A DNA stretch of 64,000 nucleotides from Planctomycetota bacterium (GCA_014584315.1 JACTNA010000032.1:62001-126000); one strand, 5' to 3'; shown: positions 27,881-37,267, counted from the first letter of the stretch. The notes: generated from the letters alone by a model not told the origin. A program made the numbers and translations.

Positions 27881-29173
27881 ATGCCCGGCGGCCAGGCCAA
27901 GCCCGAGTCCGAAGCCGAGAGGGACGGTCCCGCGGGCAGGACAACCGTCCGGCGCGGCGAGTGGGCGCCGCTCGTGCTCTCGTGCGGGTACTTCTTCTGT
28001 GTGCTCTGCGGGTACTACTGCGTGCGCTCGGTGCGCGAGGCGATGGGCGTCGAGGGTGGATGGGACCGGCTCGCCTGGCTGATGACGGCGACGCTGGCGG
28101 TCATGTTCGTGGCCAACCCCGGCTTCGCGTGGCTCGTGTCGAGGTTTCCGCGGCGGGTCTTCATCCCCGCGACCTACCGGTTCTTCGCGCTGAACATGCT
28201 GGCCTTCGCCGGGCTGTTCGTGGTGATGGACGAGCAGCATCGGCTGTGGCTCGGGTACGCGTTCTACGTCTGGCTGAGCGTGTTCAACCTGTTCGTGATC
28301 TCGGTCTTCTGGGCGTACATGAACGACGCCTGGTCGCCGGAGCAGTCCAAGCGCCTGTTCGGGCCGATCGGGGTCGGCGGGACGCTCGGCGCGGTGTGCG
28401 GATCGCTGCTCGCGGCGAGGCTGGTGAAGGAGATCGGACCGACCGGGATGATGCTGCTCGCGTGCGGCTTCCTCGAGGGGGCGGTGTGGTTCGCGCGCGG
28501 CGTGCGCGCACGCGCCCGAGACTCCGCGGTCGCCGGCCCCGAGCCGGGGCCGCGCGTCTGGGAGGGGCTGCGGCTGATCGCGCGGTCCCCGTATCTCGCG
28601 TCGATCTGCGTGCTGCTGCTGTGCTTCACGCTCACGTCGACCTTCCTCTACATGGAGCAGGGGCGCATCGTCTCGCAAAGCGTGGAGGGGCGCGACGCCC
28701 GGGCCTCGGCGTTCGCGCACATCGACCTGTACGCCAACATCGGAACGCTGCTGGTGCAGGCGTTCGTGACCTCGCGGCTCGTGCGTCGGCTCGGGCTGGG
28801 GTGGACGCTGGCGATCCTGCCGCTGCTCACGATGGCGGGGTTCGTCGCGCTGTGGGCCGCGCCGACGCTGGCCGTCCTCACCGTCTTCCAAGCGGTCCGA
28901 CGGAGCGCCGAGTATGCGGTCGGCAGGCCGGCGCGGGAGATGCTCTTCGCCCGACTCGGCCCGGACGAGAAGTACAAGTCCAAGCCGTTCATCGACACGT
29001 TCGTCTATCGGGGGGGAGACGCGATCGGGGCGTGGGTTCCGAAACTGCTGGCGAACGCGGGCGTGGCGGTGGGGTTCGTGGCCATCCCGGTCGCGGCGGC
29101 GTGGGCGGTGGTTGCGCTCGCGCTCGGGCGCATGGAACGGAAAGCCACCCCCGCACCGATCCGCCCGCAATAA
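27881..29173 (+). CDS. MFS-fold permease related to ATP/ADP (NTP/NTP) antiporters
   Basis: This 430-residue polytopic protein has 10-12 membrane segments. The first helix reads LVLSCGYFFCVLCGYYCVRSVREAMG, matching the 'YY.LRPVRD' start of the bacterial homologues of ATP/ADP translocases (TLC/AAA family). Other landmarks are VFWAYMNDAWSPEQSKRLFGPIGVGGTLGAVCGSLLA and the conserved YAVGRPAREMLFARLGPDEKYKSKPFIDTFVYRGGDAIGAW. In obligate intracellular bacteria such carriers exchange nucleotides with the host; in free-living bacteria their role is not settled. The N-terminal 25 residues are hydrophilic. The start is preceded by AAGGAGGGTTC. It ends at a strong terminator shared with the OmpA gene. 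Confidence 0.75.
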   Translation: MPGGQAKPESEAERDGPAGRTTVRRGEWAPLVLSCGYFFCVLCGYYCVRSVREAMGVEGGWDRLAWLMTATLAVMFVANPGFAWLVSRFPRRVFIPATYRFFALNMLAFAGLFVVMDEQHRLWLGYAFYVWLSVFNLFVISVFWAYMNDAWSPEQSKRLFGPIGVGGTLGAVCGSLLAARLVKEIGPTGMMLLACGFLEGAVWFARGVRARARDSAVAGPEPGPRVWEGLRLIARSPYLASICVLLLCFTLTSTFLYMEQGRIVSQSVEGRDARASAFAHIDLYANIGTLLVQAFVTSRLVRRLGLGWTLAILPLLTMAGFVALWAAPTLAVLTVFQAVRRSAEYAVGRPAREMLFARLGPDEKYKSKPFIDTFVYRGGDAIGAWVPKLLANAGVAVGFVAIPVAAAWAVVALALGRMERKATPAPIRPQ

Positions 29174-29176
29174 GAA

Positions 29177-29199
29177 AACCGGGGCGGATTGCCCCGGTT
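29177..29199 (-). terminator. Rho-independent terminator between permease and OmpA genes
   Basis: AACCGGGGC-GGATT-GCCCCGGTT forms a perfect 9-bp stem. On the minus strand it is followed by TTCTTATT, making TTTTCTTATT with the stem end, so it is primarily the terminator of the OmpA gene. On the plus strand it directly follows the permease stop and could end that transcript too. Confidence 0.75.
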
Positions 29200-29228
29200 C
29201 GTGCAATGTGCGGGAGTTGGCGCCAACG

Positions 29229-30074
29229 TCACTTCGTCGGGTCGGGCTGGCGCTCGGGCGCGGCCGGGGTCGTCGTCGGCGCGGGGGCGGCCGAGGCGGA
29301 GGCCGTCGAACGCGTGAGGTAGATCTCGACGCGACGGTTCGCGGGCGTGTTCCCGCTCGCGGTGTTGGGGACGGCCGGGCGGAACTCGCCCCAGCCGGAG
29401 GCGTTCACCTTCTGCGCGGGGACACCCATGCCGACGAGTTCGCGCCGGACCGAGATCGCGCGGTGGCATGAGAGGTGCATGTTGGTCGGGTGACGCTCGG
29501 CCGTGCGCGAACTGATCGGCTGCGAATCCGTGTGGCCCACGACGTGGACCTCGTAGGCCGCGGCGGCGCGCGCCTTCAGGATGTCGGCCAGGCGGGCGAG
29601 GCTCGACTTCGCCTCCGACTTCACCGCGTCGGACCCGGAGTCGAAGGTCAGGTCGCTGGCGAAGCGGAGCATGCCGCGGCTCGGGTCGTACTGGATCAGG
29701 TCCGGGTTCGCGGCGGCGAGTTCGCGCAGGGCGCGGTCCGTCTCGGGGTCGAGCGCGCCGAGTTGCAGCGACCGCAACTGCGACTCGAGGTCGCGCAGCG
29801 AGGCGTCGGTTATACCCACCAGCCCGCGGAGCCGTTCGTTCTCGTCGCGGAGCGAGCGGACCGCCTCATCGGCCGCCAGTTGCCGGCTTGTCATGTCGCC
29901 ACTCATGCTCTGGCAGTCGTCGAGACTCGCCTGGAGTTCCTGGTTTCGATTGGTGAGGCTCCGGTTGGCCTCGACGAGGCGGTCGTACTCCGCCTGGCTC
30001 ACGCATCCGCCCAGCGCCCCGCCCATGAGCGCGAGGGCCAGCACGCTCCGAACCCACCTTCTCCCGTGTCGCAT
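29229..30074 (-). CDS. OmpA/Pal-type peptidoglycan-associated lipoprotein
   Basis: This 281-residue protein has a signal sequence with lipobox LGGC (Cys24). A coiled coil follows (residues about 28-105, YDRLVEANRSLTNRNQELQASL and SLRDENERLRGLV). The C-terminal OmpA domain has LTFDSGSDAVKSEAKSSLARLADIL, YEVHVVGHTDSQPI, LSCHRAISVRRELVGMGVP and NASGWGEFRPAVPN..NRRVEIYL; the TD..R motif binds diaminopimelate of peptidoglycan. It would tether the outer membrane to the wall. The coiled-coil stem resembles that of planctomycete OmpA lipoproteins and MotB-like stators, but there is no transmembrane helix beyond the signal. GGAGGT precedes the start, and a strong terminator follows. Confidence 0.9.
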   Translation of the reverse strand: MRHGRRWVRSVLALALMGGALGGCVSQAEYDRLVEANRSLTNRNQELQASLDDCQSMSGDMTSRQLAADEAVRSLRDENERLRGLVGITDASLRDLESQLRSLQLGALDPETDRALRELAAANPDLIQYDPSRGMLRFASDLTFDSGSDAVKSEAKSSLARLADILKARAAAAYEVHVVGHTDSQPISSRTAERHPTNMHLSCHRAISVRRELVGMGVPAQKVNASGWGEFRPAVPNTASGNTPANRRVEIYLTRSTASASAAPAPTTTPAAPERQPDPTK

Positions 30075-30224
30075 GTGCAGACCTCCACGCCGCCGATCGT
30101 TCGGGCGGCCGAATGAGTACCGTGTGCCGTCGGGCGGGTGCGTCGGATCCGTCTGACGCACCCCGTCCAGGCCCGCCCATCCTACCGCCCTTTCCATCGG
30201 CCGACAGCCACGGAGCCGTCCATC

Positions 30225-31589
30225 GTGCGGGAATCCGCGCCGATTCTGCCCGCCATCCCCCACGGGCCGGGTCTGCGCCTGTACACGGCGGAGGCGGGGT
30301 ACGACGCCAGGGGTCTGTTGGCGGCCCCGATCTCGCTCCTGGTGGAGGTCTCGCCCACAGGCCGGGCCGAGGCGTTGGCGGTGGGGACGCCGGGCGAGGT
30401 GGGGCGGCATCCCGGGGCGGCATCAGCACACTCGGTCGCGCTGGCAGGCCATGTGCTCGTGCCGGGCTTCGTGAACGCGCACACGCACCTCGACCTCACG
30501 CACCTGGGGCCGATGGAGCACGACCCGGAAGAAGGGTTCGTCTCGTGGGTCGAGACGGTCCGGGCGGGTCGGCGGCAGGACGACACCGAGATCGCCCGGA
30601 GCGTTCGGCTCGGCGTTGAACTGTCCCTCGCGGGCGGAACGGTCGCCGTCGGGGACATCGCCGGCGCACCCGCGGGGAGGCCGACCATCGCCCCGATGCG
30701 CGCGCTGCGCGAGGGACCGATGGCGGGTGTGTCGTTCGTGGAGTTCTTCGCGGCGGGGGCGCTGCGGGACCGCTCGCTCGCTCGCCTTGAGCGGTTCCTC
30801 GAGGAGCACGAGGGGGAGTTGACGGCCGGGTCGCGCGTGCGCGCCGGATTGCAGCCTCATGCACCGAACACCGTGGAGCCGGTGGCCTACGAGCACGCGG
30901 TTGAGGTTGCGCGGCGGTACGGGCTGGCGCTCTGCACGCACCTGGCGGAGACGGTCGAGGAACGACGGTTCGTCGGGGCCGCGGAGGGGCCGCAGCGCGA
31001 CCTGCTGGAACGCGTCGGAGCGTGGGAGGATCGGCTGCTGGACGTGTTCGGGCGCGGGCTGCACCCGATCGACCACCTCGCGCCGATGCTCGAGCGAGCG
31101 CCGTTCACCGTCGCCCACGTCAACGATTGCCCGGACGACGAGCGTCTGGCGGTCCTCGCGCGGGCCGGCGTGAGCGTGGCGTACTGCCCGAGGGCGTCTG
31201 CGTACTTCGGCGCGACCGCGCGGTTCGGGCCGCACAGGTACCGCGACATGCTCACGGCCGGGATCAACGTCTGCCTGGGGACGGACTCGATCGTGAACCT
31301 GCCCTCGGAGGCCGCGGACGCGTCGCGCGGCGGGATGAGCGTGCTGGACGAGATGCGGCTGCTGGTGCGTCGCGATGGGACGGACGCACGGACGGTTCTG
31401 GCGATGGGGACGACGCACGGCGCCCGCGCGCTCGGGCTTGACGAGGACGGGTTCCTGCTGCGACCGGGCGTGCGGCTGGCGGGGCTGGTGGCTGTGCCGG
31501 TGGGTCGAGGGCCGCACGCCCCCACGCCTACCCTTGAAACGGCGATTCTTCGTGGTGGGGCACCCCGATTGCTGCTGATTGGGAAATAA
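30225..31589 (+). CDS. Amidohydrolase (TRZ/ATZ / aminofutalosine-deaminase-like)
   Basis: This 454-residue metal-dependent hydrolase has the amidohydrolase ligands in order: NAHTHLD (His86, His88), CTHLAETVEE, a VAHVNDC histidine, then VAYCPRASAYFG and LGTDSIVN with the catalytic Asp. This group deaminates purine-like or triazine substrates. Related members include S-adenosylhomocysteine deaminase and the aminofutalosine deaminase of the futalosine pathway, and MqnC of that pathway is encoded at 56790-58256. The link is only suggestive, since the two genes are 26 kb apart. I chose GTG 30225; an upstream GTG at 30138 is possible but would add a segment without family resemblance. It is followed by the cytochrome c assembly pair. 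Confidence 0.75.
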   Translation: MRESAPILPAIPHGPGLRLYTAEAGYDARGLLAAPISLLVEVSPTGRAEALAVGTPGEVGRHPGAASAHSVALAGHVLVPGFVNAHTHLDLTHLGPMEHDPEEGFVSWVETVRAGRRQDDTEIARSVRLGVELSLAGGTVAVGDIAGAPAGRPTIAPMRALREGPMAGVSFVEFFAAGALRDRSLARLERFLEEHEGELTAGSRVRAGLQPHAPNTVEPVAYEHAVEVARRYGLALCTHLAETVEERRFVGAAEGPQRDLLERVGAWEDRLLDVFGRGLHPIDHLAPMLERAPFTVAHVNDCPDDERLAVLARAGVSVAYCPRASAYFGATARFGPHRYRDMLTAGINVCLGTDSIVNLPSEAADASRGGMSVLDEMRLLVRRDGTDARTVLAMGTTHGARALGLDEDGFLLRPGVRLAGLVAVPVGRGPHAPTPTLETAILRGGAPRLLLIGK

Positions 31590-31635
31590 TCCTGTCAGAC
31601 CGGAACGCGGCGGAGTCCGGTGGCCTGGGAGCAGC

Positions 31636-34239
31636 ATGAGCGCGAAGTGGCGCCGAAGCCTGAAGTGGGACGACGAGCACTTCCCGGCGTGGGCGTGGCC
31701 GGTGAAGTTCGTGCTGCGCGCGTTCAGTTCCATCACGCTTGCGGTGATCCTGCTGACGGGCGTGGTGCTGTACGGCGTCGTCGCGAGCGTCCCGTTGGGG
31801 CTGCTCGCCCTCGCGCCGACGTGGCTGCTGTACGGGGCGTCGCTCGTGGTGACGGCGGCGCTGTCTGCGGGCGTGCTGCTGGTCGGCGCGCGCTTGCTGA
31901 TGCGCGGCTCGTCGCGTGGGGCGCGCTTCACCGTTGGGTTCGCGGCTGCTGCGGTCGGGGCGGGGCTTGGGGTGATCGCGTGGAGCACGGCGGTGTGGCC
32001 CGCGATCCACTTCGACCCGGCGACGGGGTCGGGGGTGCGCCTGTTCTCGTCGTTCGTGCGGGAGTACGAGTCGATCACGGTCCGTCGGCTGCCCGGCGTG
32101 GAAATGAGCGAACTGGAGTTCTACTCGGCGTGGCCGATGCGGCTGCTGCTGCTGGCGTTCGTGCTGAACATGGTGGTGGCGACGGTCCGGCGGATCGAGT
32201 TCGTGTTCGTGAACCTCGGCGTGCTGACGGTGCACACGGGGATCGTGATGATCGCGCTGGGGAGCGTGTACTACCAGTCGCAGAAGCGTGAGGGGGACGC
32301 GATCCTGCTCGCGGGCGCGCCGGACGAGCGGGGCGTGCCCCGGCCGGGCGCGCCGGTCGGCGCGTTCTACGACAACACGCACGTCGCGCTCTACGTCAGC
32401 CAGTACCGGGGCTGGGAGCAGCGGCCGGTGCGCGGCATCCCCAGGTACAACGACTACGGGTTGGGCGTGGGCGCGGGCGAGAGCGCGCTGACGGCGGCCG
32501 GGCGCGGCGTGGCGTTGCCCGAAGGGAGCGACCGTGCGCTCTCGATCCCGGTCGCGCCCTCGCCGCTGGGCACGACGGACGAGGACGTGCGCCTGCGCGT
32601 CGTGGGCTACGCGAGCTACGCGGAGCCGATGCAGGACTGGCTCCGCGCTCCCCCCCCCTCAGACCCGGCGCGGGCCAACCCCCTGCGGATCGTCGAGTTG
32701 CACACGGACGTGCCCGACCCGGAGGGGCGCGTGCGCGCGGGGGCGGCCTTCTCCTACACGCTCATGCCCGCGTCGCCCCCGCACCGCGTGGCGGACAACG
32801 GCGTCTTCGGCGTGGAGTACGTGCGGGGAATGGACCCGGCGCGGTGGGCGGACCTGACCGAGGAAGTTCCCGCGGGCACGACGTATGCGCTCTCGGTGGA
32901 ACTGTCGGGCGGGGCGCAGCCGGTGCGCGTGGTGCGCGCGGTGCAACCCGGCGACACGTTCGAGGTCGAGGGGTGGCGCCTGGCCGTCGAGGACGTGACC
33001 CCCGAGCCGCCCTTCCCGATCATCACGCCGGGGTATCGCGGGGCGAGCAGCAGCGTGGCGCTCGTGCGGGTCGAGCCGCCGACGGGGGCGGACGATCCGA
33101 CGCCGTTCACGCGGTACGTGTACCACCGGTACCCGGAGATCGCGCAGGACATCCTGGACGTTGCGCACGATGACGGGCGGCCGATGCGGCGCGACGCCGA
33201 CCCGGCGATCCGACTGGGGCTGATCGACGCGTCGCAGTTGCAGGTTTACTTCGATGAGCCTGATGGGGCGAGCGCGCCCGAGAGCGTGCGCGCGGTCGTG
33301 CGCCTGCCCGGCGGCGTCGTGCGCGTGGTCGGCTCGCTCGGTCCGGGCGGCAGGCTCGAGCGCATCATCCCGGACGCCTACGACGTGACGCTCGTGGTGG
33401 CGGCCGCGTGGGAGCACGCCGAAGCATTCGAGCGGCCGGTCCCGGTGCCGGAGGTCAACCGCGACCGCTCGATGGTGGGGACGCACGACAAGGCGATGCT
33501 CGCGGTGGAAGTCTCGGTGCCCGCGCCGGAGGACCCGCTGTCGGATGCGCCGCCGGCGGTCTGGAGCCGGGTGGTCTGGCTGCCATTCGATCGCTACCCG
33601 CTGGCGGGCGTCTTCCCGGACACGCAGCGCGAGGTGCGGCTGCCGGACGGTCGACGCGTGGTGCTGATCTTCGGCCGACGGCAGCACCCGTTGCCGGGGT
33701 TCGAGGTGTCGCTCGTGGACTTTCAGATGCTGTCGTACGACCACCGGGGCGCGCCGCGGGACTACCAGTCGATCGTGCGCGTCACGCCGACAACACTCGA
33801 CTTCGAGGCGTACGAGCACGTGGCGAAGTTGAACGAGCCGCTGCGCGCGCCCTGGCGGTGGGACGAGCGACGGTCGTGGGCGGCCAACGCGGCGACTCGG
33901 CTCTCGGCCGGGCTTGACCCGCGGCAGTTCAAGTTCAGCCAGGCCGGCTGGGACGCGGAGGGCTGGCGGCGCACCCAGGAGATGGCGGACCGGGGCCTGC
34001 TGCCGCGGCCGTTCGCGCAGTTCACGATCCTCCAGGTGGGGAACAATCCGGGCATCCACGTGATCGCAGGGGGGGGTATCCTGATGGGGGTGGGGATCCC
34101 GTGGGCGTTCTACGTCAAGCCGTTGATCCTCCAGCGTCGCAAGCGCCGCATCCAGCGCGAACTGGCGGAGGGGACGTACCGCCCGCCGGTGCGGCTCGCG
34201 CCGACGGGGGCGGTCCAGCCCGCGGGAGCGGAATCATGA
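31636..34239 (+). CDS. resB: Cytochrome c biogenesis protein ResB/CcsB-like, with long extracytoplasmic domain
   Basis: This 867-residue protein has an N-terminal membrane part (LRAFSSITLAVILLTGVVLYGVV, LAPTWLLYGASLVVTAALSAGVLLVG, a third helix near residue 115 and two more near 170-215). A very large extracytoplasmic region of about 600 residues follows, and a final helix (IHVIAGGGILMGVGIPWAFYV) ends in a basic tail. The SSITLAVIL helix and the C-terminal NNPGIHVIAGG..L..G helix match ResB/CcsB of system II cytochrome c maturation, which delivers reduced apocytochrome and heme to the synthase. Typical ResB has 450-650 residues, so this one is enlarged. Its stop overlaps the ATG of the CcsA gene, so the pair is translationally coupled. 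Confidence 0.85.
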   Translation: MSAKWRRSLKWDDEHFPAWAWPVKFVLRAFSSITLAVILLTGVVLYGVVASVPLGLLALAPTWLLYGASLVVTAALSAGVLLVGARLLMRGSSRGARFTVGFAAAAVGAGLGVIAWSTAVWPAIHFDPATGSGVRLFSSFVREYESITVRRLPGVEMSELEFYSAWPMRLLLLAFVLNMVVATVRRIEFVFVNLGVLTVHTGIVMIALGSVYYQSQKREGDAILLAGAPDERGVPRPGAPVGAFYDNTHVALYVSQYRGWEQRPVRGIPRYNDYGLGVGAGESALTAAGRGVALPEGSDRALSIPVAPSPLGTTDEDVRLRVVGYASYAEPMQDWLRAPPPSDPARANPLRIVELHTDVPDPEGRVRAGAAFSYTLMPASPPHRVADNGVFGVEYVRGMDPARWADLTEEVPAGTTYALSVELSGGAQPVRVVRAVQPGDTFEVEGWRLAVEDVTPEPPFPIITPGYRGASSSVALVRVEPPTGADDPTPFTRYVYHRYPEIAQDILDVAHDDGRPMRRDADPAIRLGLIDASQLQVYFDEPDGASAPESVRAVVRLPGGVVRVVGSLGPGGRLERIIPDAYDVTLVVAAAWEHAEAFERPVPVPEVNRDRSMVGTHDKAMLAVEVSVPAPEDPLSDAPPAVWSRVVWLPFDRYPLAGVFPDTQREVRLPDGRRVVLIFGRRQHPLPGFEVSLVDFQMLSYDHRGAPRDYQSIVRVTPTTLDFEAYEHVAKLNEPLRAPWRWDERRSWAANAATRLSAGLDPRQFKFSQAGWDAEGWRRTQEMADRGLLPRPFAQFTILQVGNNPGIHVIAGGGILMGVGIPWAFYVKPLILQRRKRRIQRELAEGTYRPPVRLAPTGAVQPAGAES

Positions 34240-35987
34240 CCAGGCTCGTGGTGTTCGTGCTGGTTTTAGCGGCGTTGTTGCCCGGACCGGCCGCGCGCGC
34301 GCAGACCGCGCCCGCCGGCAACGCGCACCCAGAAACGCAGCAGGTCGCCGACGATTCGGGTCGTCTGGACAAGCCGTTCGGGTCGTCCGGCGCGCCCGCC
34401 GCCGCGGCGACGCCGGCGGAGAAACTGGCGTTCGAGCGGGCGGTCGATCTGACGCCGCTGCGCGACGTAGCCGTCTTCCACAACGGGCGCGTCAAGATCC
34501 TGGACACGCTGGCGCGCGAGACGGTCTTCGACCTGACCGGGCGGAGCCGGTACGCCGACCCGCTGCCGGACGGCGTGCAAGCCAGGCACGATCCCCTCTT
34601 TACGCTCATCGACCTCGCCGTCTCGCCGGACCACTACGTCGATCGACCCGTGATCCACGTGAACTACCTGCCGCTGCGCCGGGCGATGCTCGAAGCGGCC
34701 TTCCCCGGCGAGCGCGACGAGCAGGAGCGGTGGATGCGCCTCACGCGCGTGTCGCCGAGGATGCTCCTGGTGTTCGGCGACGAGATCCGCGACAAGCACA
34801 TGAGCGAGGCGGGGTTCCGCGACGGGCTGGACCGCGCGGACCGCGCCATGCGCCTGATCGCCTTCGGGGGGTCGAACTTCCTGCTCGTCGCGCCGGAGAG
34901 CCGCGACCTGCCGTGGCGGCACGTCAGCGAGTTGCCGGCGGAGCACCCGGCGAGGGCGGCGGCGACTCGACTCGGTGAGGCGTGGCGCGCCGCCGACGCG
35001 CAAGGCGTGAACGCGGCGGCGGCGGACCTCGCGCGGGAGGCCGCGGCGATCAACCCCGGCACCCACCCGGAGTCGCGCCGAACGCTCGAACTGGCGTACA
35101 ACCGAATGAACGCCTTCGAGTGGGGATACTGGGCCTACGCGCTCTCGCTCGTCGCGCTGCTCATCGCCTTCGGCACCGGCAGGCGGTGGCTCGCGTGGAC
35201 GGGGAGTGCCCTGCTGGTCGGGGCGATGGGCCTGCACGCGACCGGATTCGTGCTGCGCTGCATCGTCGCGGAGCGCTTCGCCATCCAGAACCAGTTCGAA
35301 TCCATGACCGGGCTGAGCCTCTTCGCAGCGGTCGTCGGCGCGGCGATCATGCTGGCACGCCGCCAGTGGCTCTTCGGGGCGGCGGCGGCGGCGACCGGGT
35401 TCCTCGTCCTCATCACCGCGACGCAGACCGACATGCCGGGCCGGCACATCGGGCGCGAAGCGGCGATCCTCAACACTTCCGTGCTGCTCAAGTACCACGT
35501 CACGACGGTGCTCGTCTCCTACGGGCTGATCACGCTCGGGTTCGTCTGCTCGGTGTTCTACCTGTGCACGCACTACCTCGGAAGACTCCGCACGCCCGCT
35601 GCCGAAACGGGCGACGCGGAAGCGGTCGCCGCGGCCGCGCTGAACGCGCCCGACGACACGCCCTTCGGCCGAGCGCGGGTGCTCGCCGATCTCGACACCG
35701 CGCAGATGACGGTGCTGCAACTCGCGTTCTGGACGCTGGGCGTCGGCATCCTCCTCGGCGCGTGGTGGGCGGACCACTCGTGGGGTCGGTGGTGGGCGTT
35801 CGACCCCAAGGAGACCTGGGCGCTGCTCACCTGGATCATCTACCTGATCGTCATCCACCTGCGCCTCACGACGGGGCGCAACCGCGGGCTCGTGACGGCG
35901 TGGCTGAGCGTCGTCGGGTTCTTCGTGATGCTCTGGACCTACTTCGGGGTGAACCTGCTCCTGCCCGGGCTTCACGCCTACGCCTGA
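34236..35987 (+). CDS. ccsA: Cytochrome c biogenesis protein CcsA/ResC-like
   Basis: This 583-residue protein overlaps the resB stop by ATGA. It has a cleavable signal (VVFVLVLAALLPGPAARAQ), then about 270 extracytoplasmic residues, then eight membrane helices. The heme-handling motif W-G-R-W-W-A-F-D-P-K-E-T-W (near residue 520) is the tryptophan-rich signature of CcsA/CcmC/CcmF. Histidines at TGFVLR..AERFAIQN, LKYHVTTVLVSYG and LIVIHLRL can serve as heme ligands. Together with ResB it forms the system II cytochrome c synthase that attaches heme to CXXCH motifs. CcsA proteins are usually about 300-400 residues; the N-terminal extension is unusual. Confidence 0.92.
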   Translation: MTRLVVFVLVLAALLPGPAARAQTAPAGNAHPETQQVADDSGRLDKPFGSSGAPAAAATPAEKLAFERAVDLTPLRDVAVFHNGRVKILDTLARETVFDLTGRSRYADPLPDGVQARHDPLFTLIDLAVSPDHYVDRPVIHVNYLPLRRAMLEAAFPGERDEQERWMRLTRVSPRMLLVFGDEIRDKHMSEAGFRDGLDRADRAMRLIAFGGSNFLLVAPESRDLPWRHVSELPAEHPARAAATRLGEAWRAADAQGVNAAAADLAREAAAINPGTHPESRRTLELAYNRMNAFEWGYWAYALSLVALLIAFGTGRRWLAWTGSALLVGAMGLHATGFVLRCIVAERFAIQNQFESMTGLSLFAAVVGAAIMLARRQWLFGAAAAATGFLVLITATQTDMPGRHIGREAAILNTSVLLKYHVTTVLVSYGLITLGFVCSVFYLCTHYLGRLRTPAAETGDAEAVAAAALNAPDDTPFGRARVLADLDTAQMTVLQLAFWTLGVGILLGAWWADHSWGRWWAFDPKETWALLTWIIYLIVIHLRLTTGRNRGLVTAWLSVVGFFVMLWTYFGVNLLLPGLHAYA

Positions 35988-36087
35988 AAGGCGAACGCGG
36001 AGGTCGCGGAGGTGGCGCGGAGGGCGCGGAGTGGGCCATGGGGTTCAGAGGTCGGTGGTGCAGGGTGACGAGGTCGTCCTGAGCCGA

Positions 36088-36106
36088 CCCGTGTCTTCCA
36101 CACGGG
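36088..36106. terminator. Small hairpin after the cytochrome c assembly operon
   Basis: CCCGTGT-CTTCC-ACACGGG is a perfect 7-bp stem, 100 nt past the CcsA stop and just before the DNA glycosylase ATG. There is no U-tract; it may equally influence translation of the glycosylase. Confidence 0.3.
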
Positions 36107-36114
36107 ACCCCGCG

Positions 36115-36801
36115 ATGGCTTCGCGCGCTCCGCGTTCAGTTCTCGTGTCGCGGCGGTTCTACGCGCGGCCGGCCGATGCGCTCGCGGTCGCGCTGCTCGG
36201 ACGCACGCTCGTGCGGGTGCTCGACGACGGCACGCGGTTGGCCGGCCGGATCGTGGAGACCGAGGCCTACCTGGGGACGGAGGACCGGGCGGCCCACTGC
36301 TTCGCCGGTCGCCGCACGCCGCGCAAGGAGTCCATGTACGCCCGGCCCGGCACGGCGTATGTCTACTTCACCTACGGGATGCACCATTGCTTCAACGTGG
36401 TCTGCGGGCGTGTGGGGACGCCCGCGGCGGTGCTCGTCCGCGCGCTCGAACCTGTGGAGGGGCACGAGGCGATGCGTCGGCTGCGGTCGGCGCGGCGCGC
36501 CGGGTCCGTGCCCGACACCCACCTCTGCTCCGGGCCGGGACGCTTGTGCGAGGCGATGGGCATCGACCTCAAGGACGACGGCGTCGATCTTGCCGATCCG
36601 GCCTCCCGCCTGTTCATCGTGCGGGGCGCCGGGCGGCTCTCGGCCGATGAGAGCGTGCGGAACACGGCGAGGATCGGCGTGGCGTACGCCGGCGACTGGG
36701 CGGATCGGGCGCTGCGGTGGTTCATCGTCGGGAACCCGCACGTCTCGCGGGGCGGGTCGAGGGAGGGTTCCGGCGGATCGGGCCGTCGGCCCCTAGCATG
36801 A
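36115..36801 (+). CDS. mpg: 3-methyladenine DNA glycosylase (AAG/Mpg family)
   Basis: This 228-residue base-excision repair enzyme has the AAG/Mpg fold markers: RRFYARPADALAVALLGRTLVR, the catalytic segment GRIVETEAYLGTEDRAAHCFAGRRTPR with the family Glu, RPGTAYVYFTYGMHHCFNVVCG, VLVRALEP, and GPGRLCEAMGID. It removes alkylated purines and hypoxanthine from DNA. The C-terminal 20 residues are Gly/Ser/Arg-rich. ATG 36115 was chosen; no good ribosome-binding site is visible, and a GTG at 36091 is a possible earlier start inside the hairpin region. The Minf_1886 family gene follows after 33 bp. Confidence 0.92.
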   Translation: MASRAPRSVLVSRRFYARPADALAVALLGRTLVRVLDDGTRLAGRIVETEAYLGTEDRAAHCFAGRRTPRKESMYARPGTAYVYFTYGMHHCFNVVCGRVGTPAAVLVRALEPVEGHEAMRRLRSARRAGSVPDTHLCSGPGRLCEAMGIDLKDDGVDLADPASRLFIVRGAGRLSADESVRNTARIGVAYAGDWADRALRWFIVGNPHVSRGGSREGSGGSGRRPLA

Positions 36802-36834
36802 AGACGCCCCACGAGGGGACGGAAGAGGTCAGGC

Positions 36835-37212
36835 ATGTCGGACGCGATGCAGACAGTGTGGCAGGAGTTGCGCGATAAGGCGGGGCCGTACCCGCGCGAG
36901 GCCTACGACTTCGTGCGCGCGGGGCTGACGCACACCGTGCAGATGATCCACGGCGAAACGCCGGGCGACTCGGAGGACGAGTCGAGGCACATCAGCGGCA
37001 AGCAGCTCTGCCTGGGCCTGCGGGACTACGCGACCCACCGCTACGGGCGATTGGCCCGGACGGTGCTGGGTCGGTGGGGCGTCCGTTCCACCGAGGATTT
37101 CGGGCGGATCGTCTACGCGATGGTGGACGCCGGGCTGATGCGGACGGCGGAGGGGGACTCGTTCGAAGAGTTCCGCGGGGTCTTCGACTTCGACGAGGGC
37201 TTCGCGGACTGA
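36835..37212 (+). CDS. Minf_1886-family protein (Planctomycetes/Verrucomicrobia-restricted)
   Basis: This 125-residue cytoplasmic protein has no known function. The conserved pattern is visible: YPREAYDFVRAGLTHTV, HISGKQLCLGLRDYATHRYGRLARTVLGRWGVRSTEDFGRIVYAMVDAGLM and an acidic tail (DFDEGFAD). The family occurs almost only in the Planctomycetes-Verrucomicrobia-Chlamydiae group and is one of the better lineage markers in this window. The small size, high conservation and absence of a signal peptide suggest a housekeeping or regulatory role. The ATG follows GGAAGAGGT. It lies between a DNA-repair gene and a permease gene, with no operon partner that explains it. Confidence 0.85.
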   Translation: MSDAMQTVWQELRDKAGPYPREAYDFVRAGLTHTVQMIHGETPGDSEDESRHISGKQLCLGLRDYATHRYGRLARTVLGRWGVRSTEDFGRIVYAMVDAGLMRTAEGDSFEEFRGVFDFDEGFAD

Positions 37213-37267
37213 CCGGGGCGCGACCCGCCGGGCTTGCGCCGAGTTGTTCGCTCCCGGGCGGACTCGG

